A DNA stretch of 5,301 nt from an uncultured Curvibacter sp. Its GTDB lineage: Bacteria > Pseudomonadota > Gammaproteobacteria > Burkholderiales > Burkholderiaceae. The notes beneath the pieces are model-generated. The model was not told the origin of the DNA. It worked only from the letters and a program-made list of their open reading frames with translations, and made no database searches. Location: the NCBI GenBank assembly GCA_946481355.1, contig CAMLNH010000201.1, positions 1-5,301 on the forward strand. The letters are read 5' to 3'. Positions 1 to 5,301 of this stretch are shown in pieces. How positions within the stretch are numbered: position 1 is the first letter of the stretch; the number at the start of each line of letters is the position of its first letter. The position numbers were made by a program, and so were the translations under genes.

Positions 1-874
1 GGTCTCCGCACTGATCGGCGTGCTCTGTGCCCACACCCTGGGCTACGGTGGCCTGGGCGCGGGCGCTGCCGGTGCCCTGGCCATCGGCGCCATGTTCGCG
101 CTGCGCTGTCTGCACCCGCCCGGGGGGGCCGTGGCGCTGACAGCCGTGGTCGGCGGCCCGGCCATTGCCGAACTGGGCTACAGCTACGCGCTCTGGCCCG
201 TGGCGGCCAACTCCGTACTGCTGCTCGCCGTCGCCCTGCTCTTCAACAACCTGACGCGGCGGCGCTACCCGCACCAGCCCGCGCCCCAGCCGCATCCGCA
301 CCGCACGGCCGACCCGCTGCCGAGCGCGCGCCTGGGCTTTCTCAAGGCTGATCTGGACGCGGCCCTGGCCAGCCAGGGCGAACTGCTGGACATCACGCCC
401 GACGATCTGGAGCAGATCCTCACCCGCGCCCAGTTGCAAGCCAGCCGGCGCCAGTTCGGCGAGGTGCTGTGCCGCGACATCATGTCGCGCGACGTGATCT
501 CGATCGGCCCGCGCGATTCAGTCGACGAGGCCTGGGCACGCCTGGAGCGGCACAAGGTCAAGGCCCTGCCGGTGATGGACCCGGAAGACCACACGCTGGT
601 CGGCATCGTGTCGCTGCACGACTTCTTCATGGCCCAGGCCGCTCCCGACCCGCGCAAGATGCCGGTAATGCATACGGCGCGCTACGTGGCCGACATCATG
701 ACGCGACGGGTGCGCACGGCCCGGCCCGAGCAGCCCATGGTCGATCTTGTGGGCCTGTTCTCCGATGGTGGCCTGCACCACATGCCCGTGGTGGACGAGC
801 AGTACCGTGTGGTCGGCATGATCACCCAGTCCGACGTGGTGGCCGCCCTGTTCAAGACCGGCACCCAGCACTGA
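1..874 (+). CDS. HPP-family membrane protein with C-terminal CBS domain pair (5' partial)
   Basis: The reading frame is open from the left edge (first full codon at 2) to the TGA at 872-874, giving 290 visible residues. The GTG at 20 is in frame but is not a credible start, because homologous-looking hydrophobic sequence precedes it. The visible N-terminal part is the end of an HPP membrane domain: Gly/Ala-rich helices flank the signature LHPPGGAVAL, with the HPP codons at 113-121, followed by a last helix and a basic stop-transfer stretch (TRRRYPH). A Pro/His-rich linker leads to two CBS motifs, about residues 159-215 (RDIMSRDV to VGIVSLHDF) and 231-288 (VADIMTRRV to VVGMITQSDVV). CBS pairs usually bind adenine nucleotides and gate the attached protein. 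Some plant and cyanobacterial HPP proteins are reported nitrite transporters, but the substrate here is unknown. The gene is convergent with the operon on its right, and no ligand can be read from the sequence. Confidence 0.93.
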   Translation, partial: VSALIGVLCAHTLGYGGLGAGAAGALAIGAMFALRCLHPPGGAVALTAVVGGPAIAELGYSYALWPVAANSVLLLAVALLFNNLTRRRYPHQPAPQPHPHRTADPLPSARLGFLKADLDAALASQGELLDITPDDLEQILTRAQLQASRRQFGEVLCRDIMSRDVISIGPRDSVDEAWARLERHKVKALPVMDPEDHTLVGIVSLHDFFMAQAAPDPRKMPVMHTARYVADIMTRRVRTARPEQPMVDLVGLFSDGGLHHMPVVDEQYRVVGMITQSDVVAALFKTGTQH

Positions 875-877
875 TCA
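872..877. other. Abutting convergent stop codons (TGATCA)
   Basis: The TGA of the HPP/CBS gene (872-874) directly abuts the reverse-strand TGA of the MgtC-like gene (875-877). Together they form the palindrome TGATCA with no intergenic base. No GC stem followed by a T-run is visible on either strand next to it, so both transcripts must end inside the opposing coding sequence or by a factor-dependent route. Confidence 0.9.
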
Positions 878-2119
878 GAAGCGCTGCCAGAGCCAGGGCG
901 ACCAGGCAGCCAGGACCACGATCAGCAGGCCCGCGCTGACCGGCGCGCCGTAACGGACACCACCGGCCACCCAGGCCGCAACCATCTTGCTCAGCGTGTT
1001 GCTGCTGAACGCCAGCAGCACGGCCAGCTGCAGCATGTCAGGCACCAGCTCACCACGCACGGCCAGCGCCATGGCCGCGGCCGAGGCCGCATGGGCGTCA
1101 GCCAGCCCCGCAACAGCCGCCGTGAGCAGCGTGGCCACAACGCCCAGGTTGCCCTGCATCCAGGCCGCCAGAGCCGCAATGCCCGTGAAAAGCAGCGCGA
1201 GGCCCAGGGCCTGGTGCAGATTGAAGGCGTGATGCTTGCCGTGGTCGTCCTCGCGAGGCGACGGACTGCGCCGCAGGGCGCCCAGCCCCAGCAGCAGCGC
1301 CGTGATCAAGGCGGCACCGAGCAGCGGGGCCAGCGTGGGCAGCGCCCCACCGCCTAACGTGAGCGCCAGCAGCATGAGCAACAGGGCGGTGGACACTGTA
1401 GACAACCAGGCCGCGGCCAGACAGGCCGTGCGCAACTCCGGGTGCTGCCGGGCGCGCGCGCCCATGGTGGCGATGGTGGCCGTGCTGGACACGAAGCCGG
1501 ACACCAGCCCCGACAGCGCCAGGCCCAGGCGCGCGCCGAAGAGGCGCAAGGCCACATCGCCCACGGCCTGCACCGCGAGGATCAGCACCACGAGCTTCCA
1601 GAGTTGGCGCGGGTTGACGCCGGCCAGCAGGACCATGGGCTCATCGGGCGTCAGCGGCAGCACCACCAGGGCCGCAGCGGCCAGGATGAGCGCATTGCGC
1701 AGCTCCTGCTCGCTCAGGGTATGGGTGGCAAACTGCTGAAGGGGCCCGCGCGCGGCCAGCAGACCGGCCACCACCACCCCGCCGCCCGCGGCGATGGCCG
1801 CGTGCGGCACCGCCAGCACCCCCAGCACGAAGGTCAGAAAGAGCGCGACCTCGGTGGTCACGCCCGGATCGTTCGAACGGTCCCGCCAGTAGGCCACCAC
1901 CACCAGCGCCGCCACCAGGGCCCCGGCCACCGCCGTGAGCCAGACCTGCCCGAGCAACTGCAGCACCGCGCCCAGCAGGGCCACCAGCGTGAAGCTGCGC
2001 ACGCCAGCGAACTGCCGCGTCGGGCCCTGCCCCTTGCGCCGCTCGCGCTCGACGCCGATCAGCAGGCCCAGACCCAAGGCCAGGGCGAGACTGGTGAGCG
2101 TGTCCTGGTCCAGCGTCAT
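875..2119 (-). CDS. MgtC/SapB-type membrane protein with DUF4010 region
   Basis: This 414-residue, very hydrophobic protein probably has ten or more membrane segments and sits in the inner membrane. Residues about 8-130 resemble the MgtC/SapB N-terminal domain: a helix ending in GLLIGVERERR (18-28), a short loop, then AGVRSFTLVALLG (38-50). Residues about 165-405 fit DUF4010, with GLVSGFVSSTATIATMGARAR (204-224, key residues S211, S212, T213, T215), GLADAHAA (338-345) and SNTLSK (373-378). A charged, His-containing loop at about 282-302 separates two hydrophobic blocks. The function is unknown. MgtC of Salmonella is linked to growth in low magnesium and in macrophages, but that role should not be transferred to this longer subfamily. 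The ATG at 2117-2119 follows the upstream TGA after one base, with no clear Shine-Dalgarno, so translation probably depends on the preceding gene. It is the last gene of the operon. Confidence 0.88.
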   Translation of the reverse strand: MTLDQDTLTSLALALGLGLLIGVERERRKGQGPTRQFAGVRSFTLVALLGAVLQLLGQVWLTAVAGALVAALVVVAYWRDRSNDPGVTTEVALFLTFVLGVLAVPHAAIAAGGGVVVAGLLAARGPLQQFATHTLSEQELRNALILAAAALVVLPLTPDEPMVLLAGVNPRQLWKLVVLILAVQAVGDVALRLFGARLGLALSGLVSGFVSSTATIATMGARARQHPELRTACLAAAWLSTVSTALLLMLLALTLGGGALPTLAPLLGAALITALLLGLGALRRSPSPREDDHGKHHAFNLHQALGLALLFTGIAALAAWMQGNLGVVATLLTAAVAGLADAHAASAAAMALAVRGELVPDMLQLAVLLAFSSNTLSKMVAAWVAGGVRYGAPVSAGLLIVVLAAWSPWLWQRF

Positions 2120-2123
2120 CTCA
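2117..2123 (-). promoter_or_regulatory. Stop-start coupling junction (TGAGATG)
   Basis: Read on the minus strand, the metallohydrolase stop TGA, one G and the ATG of the MgtC-like gene form TGAGATG. The preceding 20 bases hold no AGGAGG-like site. This arrangement is typical of translational re-initiation, so the membrane protein is probably made in proportion to its upstream partner. The coupling is inferred from spacing only. Confidence 0.6.
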
Positions 2124-3077
2124 ATGCCAGCGCGGGATGGCGTCGTCGCGCAGCTGGTCGCGCTGGGCCTGGTAGTCGGGCATGACGGAGCGCACCGTGT
2201 CCCAGAAGCGCGGGCTGTGGTCCATCACGCGCAGATGGCTCAGTTCATGCGCCACCACATAGTCGATCACGTTCTGGCGGAAATGGATGAGGCGCCAGTT
2301 CAGGCGGATGGCGCCGTCGGCGCTGGCGCTACCCCAGCGCGTACCTGCGCTGCTCAGCGACAGCTTGCGCCACTGCACGCCCAGCAATGGCGCGTAGTGG
2401 TTGAGCCGCTCCGTGAACAGGCGCTTGGCCTGGCGCATGAGCCAGGCCTGCACAGCGTCACGGATCTGGGCCGGCTCGGCGTTCTGCGGCAGGCCGATGT
2501 GCAGCGTCAGGCGCGGCACGCCTTCGAGCGTGAGGTTGGGGGCCTGGGCATCGGTGTGCAGCACCACTTCCACATTGTTGGCCTTGAGGCCGCCGCCCAC
2601 GGCGCGGTAGGTGTGCGTGGGGTCGAGCACCACGATGACCGTCTCACCCAGAAAGGGGAAACTCGCGCCGTCGCGCCATTCGATGCGGGTGGACTCCAGG
2701 CGCTGCTCGCGCTCGCGCATCTCGTCAAGCTTGCGCACGATCCACTCGGCTTTTTCCTGCAGCGCGGCTTCCACCTCGTACAGCGGCACCCAGCGCGGCG
2801 CACTGACCACCAGGCCGTCGGCCCCGACCTGCATGCCGATGGTACGGCGCTTGCCGCGCTTGAATTCATAGGCCACGTGGGCATCGCACAGGCGGGTCTG
2901 ACGGTTGGCCCGCGGATGCGCAAACTGCGCGGGCGCCATCACACTGGGCAGGGGCTCGGCCGGTCGTTGCGGGCCGTGCAGTTCGGGGACAGGGTCGGGA
3001 CGCCGCGCGGGCGGTTCAGCCTGCACCGCAGCCGGCACATCAAAGAGATCCAGGGCGAGCTGAAGAAAGCTGCGCAT
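2121..3077 (-). CDS. YgjP-like (DUF45, M48/SprT-like fold) zinc metallohydrolase
   Basis: The protein has 318 residues. The C-terminal half carries the zinc signature HELSH at residues 277-281 (bases 2235-2249), followed by MDHSPRFW, in which H287 is the probable third ligand and E278 the general base. The family block GTRWGSASADGAIRLNWRLI precedes it by about 25 residues. The core begins near residue 68 (YEFKRGKRRTIGMQV), as in YgjP-like proteins. Residues about 14-60 form a Pro/Ala/Arg-rich segment that is probably disordered. There is no signal peptide or membrane helix, so it should be cytoplasmic. Members are usually annotated as M48 or YgjP-type metallopeptidases; I recall that E. coli YgjP was reported to act on UTP as a pyrophosphatase, so peptidase activity should not be assumed. 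The ATG at 3075-3077 lies 18 bases after the plsC stop, with only a weak AAGA-type site. The start peptide MRSFLQLALDLF looks family-like and supports this choice. Confidence 0.92.
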   Translation of the reverse strand: MRSFLQLALDLFDVPAAVQAEPPARRPDPVPELHGPQRPAEPLPSVMAPAQFAHPRANRQTRLCDAHVAYEFKRGKRRTIGMQVGADGLVVSAPRWVPLYEVEAALQEKAEWIVRKLDEMREREQRLESTRIEWRDGASFPFLGETVIVVLDPTHTYRAVGGGLKANNVEVVLHTDAQAPNLTLEGVPRLTLHIGLPQNAEPAQIRDAVQAWLMRQAKRLFTERLNHYAPLLGVQWRKLSLSSAGTRWGSASADGAIRLNWRLIHFRQNVIDYVVAHELSHLRVMDHSPRFWDTVRSVMPDYQAQRDQLRDDAIPRWH

Positions 3078-3095
3078 GCGCCGATCTTAGCGAGA

Positions 3096-3830
3096 TCAGC
3101 GATAAGCGTCGGGATCGAGGCGGCGCATCTCGGCCTCGATCCAGGCCTCGACTTCCTGCATCAGCTCGGCCGGCTCGCGGCCGGCGCTGGGGATGGGCTT
3201 GCCAATGGACACCTCCACCACCCCGGGATGCTTGATGAAGGCCTTGCGCGGCCAGCACTTGGCCGACGTCACGGCGATCGGGACCACGGGCGCGCCGGTC
3301 TCCACCGCCAGGCGTGTGCCGCCGGTCTTGTAGGTGCCCTTCTCGCCGCGCGGGATGCGCGTGCCCTCGGGGAACATGATGATCCAGACCCCGCGCGCGA
3401 GCAGCTCCTTGCCCTGGGCCACCACCTTGGCAAAGGCCTCGGTGCGCTGCGAGCGGTCGATGTGGATCATGTCCAGCCGGCCCATGGCCCAGCCGAAGAA
3501 GGGCACGTAGAGCAGCTCCTTCTTGAACACATAGGCCAGCGGATGCGGCATCAGCGTCGGCATGAGGAAGGTTTCGAAAGTGGACTGGTGCTTGACCAGC
3601 AGGATGGCCGCGCTGGTTTCGCCCTGGGGCAGGTTCTCCATGCCGCTCACGCGTACCTGGATGCCGAGGATCAAACGCGCGCCATCGACGGCCCAGCCCA
3701 GCCAGCGCGCGGCCATCCAGTACAGCGGGTTGCCGCGGATGCGGATGGAGGCCAGCACCATGATGATGCCCCAGGGGATGACGGTGACCAGCATCCACAG
3801 GGCATGAACGATGGAACGAAGCAGGGCCAT
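3096..3830 (-). CDS. plsC: 1-acyl-sn-glycerol-3-phosphate acyltransferase (PlsC family)
   Basis: This 244-residue protein converts lysophosphatidic acid to phosphatidic acid at the inner membrane, using acyl-ACP or acyl-CoA. An N-terminal hydrophobic segment (about 7-28) anchors it. Acyltransferase motifs appear in order: KHQSTFE (80-86, catalytic H81, with E86 where most relatives have Asp), KKELLYVPFFGWAMG (103-117), FPEGTR (153-158) and the block APVVPIAV (180-187). Length and motif spacing are normal. The frame is open to an ATG at 3881, but the ATG at 3828-3830 is preferred: it is preceded by AAGGAA at 8 bases, and the hydrophobic start MALLRSIV fits the family, whereas the longer form would overlap the end of gmhB by 38 bases. 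It is the third operon gene, 13 bases after gmhB. Genomes may hold other plsC paralogues, so this copy need not be the essential one. Confidence 0.92.
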   Translation of the reverse strand: MALLRSIVHALWMLVTVIPWGIIMVLASIRIRGNPLYWMAARWLGWAVDGARLILGIQVRVSGMENLPQGETSAAILLVKHQSTFETFLMPTLMPHPLAYVFKKELLYVPFFGWAMGRLDMIHIDRSQRTEAFAKVVAQGKELLARGVWIIMFPEGTRIPRGEKGTYKTGGTRLAVETGAPVVPIAVTSAKCWPRKAFIKHPGVVEVSIGKPIPSAGREPAELMQEVEAWIEAEMRRLDPDAYR

Positions 3831-3838
3831 GGTCGTGT

Positions 3839-3844
3839 TTCCTT
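3839..3844 (-). promoter_or_regulatory. Ribosome binding site of plsC
   Basis: On the minus strand, AAGGAA occurs 8 bases before the ATG at 3830. Its first A is the last base of the gmhB stop codon (TGA, 3846-3844). This is the clearest Shine-Dalgarno in the operon, and it decides the plsC start in favour of 3830 over the upstream in-frame ATG at 3881. Confidence 0.75.
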
Positions 3845-4419
3845 CAGGCGGTGCCGTCGCGCGACACCAGATGATCGGCAAAGGCCAGCAGGTTCTCGTG
3901 CACCCGCGTGCCGGCCGGGAAGTTGTCGGGCAGGGGCTGGCCGCGCAGCTTGGCGCTCTTGCCGGTCAGCACCAGGTGCGGCTCGCAGCCGGCCGTCGCA
4001 CCCGCGACGAGGTCGCGCGCCGAATCGCCGACCGTGGGCACGCCCTTGAGCGTGATGCCGTAGCGTTCACCGATCTGCTCGAACAGGCCCGACAGGGGCT
4101 TGCGGCAGCGGCAGGTCTGGTCAGGCGCATGCGGGCAGTAGAAGATGGCCTCGACACGCCCGCCCGCCGTGGCCAGCAGCTTGTGCATCTTGGCGTGCAT
4201 GGCGTTGAGCGCGGCCACATCAAAGAGACCGCGTCCCAGACCTGACTGGTTGGACGCAACCACCACATGCCAGCCCGCGTGGTTGAGCCTGGCAATCGCT
4301 TCCAGCGCACCGGGCAACGGCTTCCACTCGGCCTCGGACTTGACGTAATCGTCGCTGTCCTCGTTGATGGTGCCGTCGCGGTCGAGGATGACCAGCTTCA
4401 TGGTGTGCGTGGCGGGCAT
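3844..4419 (-). CDS. gmhB: D-glycero-D-manno-heptose 1,7-bisphosphate 7-phosphatase
   Basis: This 191-residue cytoplasmic HAD-superfamily phosphatase removes the C7 phosphate of heptose bisphosphate in the pathway to ADP-heptose for the LPS inner core. Visible motifs are DRDGTIN (13-19, nucleophile D13 and acid/base D15), SNQSG (56-60), a zinc site from C95, H97, C103 and C105, the CRKP lysine K107, and GDSARD (131-136, motif IV). There is no signal peptide. The zinc loop between H97 and C103 is five residues, shorter than the twelve I recall for E. coli GmhB. Two starts are possible: ATG at 4417-4419, 3 bases after the glyS stop, or ATG at 4399-4401, giving MKLVILDRDG. Neither has a clear Shine-Dalgarno. 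The longer form is listed because of the tight coupling distance, but the shorter one matches the usual family N-terminus. Which anomer it prefers cannot be read from the sequence. Confidence 0.9.
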   Translation of the reverse strand: MPATHTMKLVILDRDGTINEDSDDYVKSEAEWKPLPGALEAIARLNHAGWHVVVASNQSGLGRGLFDVAALNAMHAKMHKLLATAGGRVEAIFYCPHAPDQTCRCRKPLSGLFEQIGERYGITLKGVPTVGDSARDLVAGATAGCEPHLVLTGKSAKLRGQPLPDNFPAGTRVHENLLAFADHLVSRDGTA

Positions 4420-4422
4420 AGG

Positions 4423-5301
4423 TCAGGCCGCCAGACGCGAGAGATCGGCCACGCGGTTCATCGCGTCGTGCAGCGTCTTGAGCAGGCCCTGGCGGTTCAG
4501 GCGCAGGTCCAGCTCTTCGGCGTTGACCATGACGCCGTCGAAGAAGGCGTCCACCGGTGCGCGCAACGCCGCCAACGTCTTGAGCGAGGCGGTGTAGTCG
4601 CCGGCCTCGAACTGCCGGTTCGCCTGGGGCACCACGTCCTTCAGGGCGGCGTAGAGGTTTTTCTCCGCGGTCTCCTTGAGCAGCACCTCGCTGACATGGG
4701 CATCGACTTCAGCGGCCTTCTTGAGGATGTTGCCAACCCGCTTGTTGGCGGCCGCCAGGGCTGGCGCCTCGGGCAGCGCGGCAAAGGCGCGCACGGCCGC
4801 CAGGCGCTGGGCCACATCACCGAGCCGCTGCGGCTGCAGGGCCAGAACGGCGTCCACTTCCTGTGCGCTGTAGCCCTGCTCGCGCAGGCTGCCGGCGAGA
4901 CGGTCATAAATGAAGCTTTCAACCTTACCGGGGGTATCCAGATCAAAGTAGCTCACAGAGCCAGCCGTCGCACCGCTATCAGCCAACTCTCGGGTAATGG
5001 CCACAGATTCAAAACTTTGGAACGCCAGTTTCAGCAAGACATTGAGCTCAATAGGCAACTGCCGCTCGCTCAACATCCGAATCACGCCCAGGGCGTGACG
5101 ACGCAAGGCAAACGGATCCTTGTCGCCCGTCGGCAGATTGCCGATGCCGAACATGCCGACCAGCGTCTCCAGCTTGTCGGCCAGGGCGACGACCAGGCCC
5201 ACGGTGTTGCGCGGCAGCTCGTCGCCGGCGAAACGTGGCTTGTAGTGGTCTTCAATGGCGTTGGCGATCTCTTCGCCCAGGCCGTCGTGGCGCGCGTAGT
5301 A
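4423..5301 (-). CDS. glyS: Glycine--tRNA ligase beta subunit, C-terminal part (5' partial)
   Basis: The frame is open from the right edge (codon at 5301-5299) to the TGA at 4425-4423, giving 292 visible residues. A GTG at 5202 is an internal valine codon, since YYARHDG, a conserved GlyS segment, lies upstream of it. Other family marks are ADKLETLVGMFGIG (41-54) and PTGDKDPFALRR (57-68), belonging to the HD-like and helical region. The last 110 or so residues fit a DALR-type anticodon-binding domain (for example EAGDYTASLKTLAALRAPVDAFFDGVMV). In the tetrameric bacterial enzyme the beta subunit binds tRNA-Gly while the alpha subunit (GlyQ) carries the aminoacylation site; glyQ is expected just upstream, outside the window. 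It is the first visible gene of the operon. Codons encoding about residues 84-135 are much less GC-rich at third positions than the flanks. Confidence 0.97.
   Translation of the reverse strand, partial: YYARHDGLGEEIANAIEDHYKPRFAGDELPRNTVGLVVALADKLETLVGMFGIGNLPTGDKDPFALRRHALGVIRMLSERQLPIELNVLLKLAFQSFESVAITRELADSGATAGSVSYFDLDTPGKVESFIYDRLAGSLREQGYSAQEVDAVLALQPQRLGDVAQRLAAVRAFAALPEAPALAAANKRVGNILKKAAEVDAHVSEVLLKETAEKNLYAALKDVVPQANRQFEAGDYTASLKTLAALRAPVDAFFDGVMVNAEELDLRLNRQGLLKTLHDAMNRVADLSRLAA

Noticed and set aside
883..910. Possible terminator hairpin after the HPP gene (GCTGCC / GGCAGC)
   Set aside because: The arms are only 6 bases with a 16-base loop, there is no T-run, and it lies within the MgtC-like coding sequence.
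1442..2185. A 247-codon + strand frame opposite the MgtC-like gene
   Set aside because: The product is Gln/His/Arg/Gly-rich and low in complexity, typical of an antisense shadow of a Leu/Ala-rich membrane protein; no start signal or domain is visible.
3169..3185. GC hairpin (two GCCGGC copies with a 5-base loop) near the end of plsC
   Set aside because: It encodes ordinary residues (AGREPAE region), has no T-run on either side, and GC-only 6-mers recur by chance at this composition.
3040..3798. A 252-codon - strand frame overlapping plsC in another phase
   Set aside because: It overlaps the well-supported plsC frame almost entirely and encodes an Arg/Gly/His-rich product without family motifs.
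1935..4049. A 704-codon open frame on the + strand, opposite the metallohydrolase, plsC and part of gmhB
   Set aside because: It is in exact antisense codon register with both the metallohydrolase and plsC, which happen to share phase. It stays open only because those genes avoid TTA, CTA and TCA codons, as expected at high GC. The product is rich in His, Gln, Arg and Gly with no recognisable domain, while the minus-strand genes have clear catalytic motifs.
4983..5045. Possible internal promoter on the - strand in the AT-richer part of glyS
   Set aside because: The best hexamers I could find (TTGCTG and TTGAAT) match the sigma-70 consensus poorly, so it is not listed as a feature; the composition dip is reported separately.
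5041..5052. Perfect 12-base palindrome ATTGAGCTCAAT within glyS
   Set aside because: About one such palindrome is expected by chance in a window of this size; it codes for I-E-L-N and has no partner copy or promoter context.

Overview
The window is about two-thirds G+C by eye and almost entirely coding. It looks like a chromosomal housekeeping segment from a betaproteobacterium, probably Burkholderiales and perhaps Comamonadaceae-like. That placement rests on three things: the block glyS - gmhB - plsC - YgjP-type metallopeptidase, which I recall as a common betaproteobacterial neighbourhood; the protein sequences themselves; and the strong preference for G or C at third codon positions. No database search was possible, so the taxonomy is inference.

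Layout: positions 1-874 (+ strand) hold the 3' part of a gene for an HPP-family membrane protein with two C-terminal CBS domains. Its 5' end lies outside the window. Everything from 875 to 5301 is on the - strand and reads right to left: glyS (glycyl-tRNA synthetase beta subunit, 5' end outside the window), gmhB (heptose bisphosphate phosphatase), plsC (lysophosphatidic acid acyltransferase), a YgjP-like zinc metallohydrolase, and an MgtC/SapB-type membrane protein with a DUF4010 region. The five genes are separated by only 3, 13, 18 and 1 bases, so they are probably one transcription unit with translational coupling. The operon ends tail to tail against the HPP gene with no base between the two stop codons.

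Functionally, the operon starts with translation (glyS). It continues with two cell-envelope steps: gmhB for the LPS heptose precursor and plsC for phosphatidic acid. It ends with a soluble metal-dependent hydrolase and a polytopic membrane protein, both of uncertain role. No intergenic gap exceeds 18 bases. I saw no RNA gene, insertion sequence, CRISPR array, phage feature or convincing terminator. The operon promoter must lie upstream of glyS, beyond position 5301.

I found no convincing undescribed system. The points most worth a second look are a sharp codon-usage dip inside glyS, the zero-gap convergent junction, a Glu variant of the PlsC HX4D motif, and the DUF4010 membrane protein coupled to the end of a housekeeping operon.
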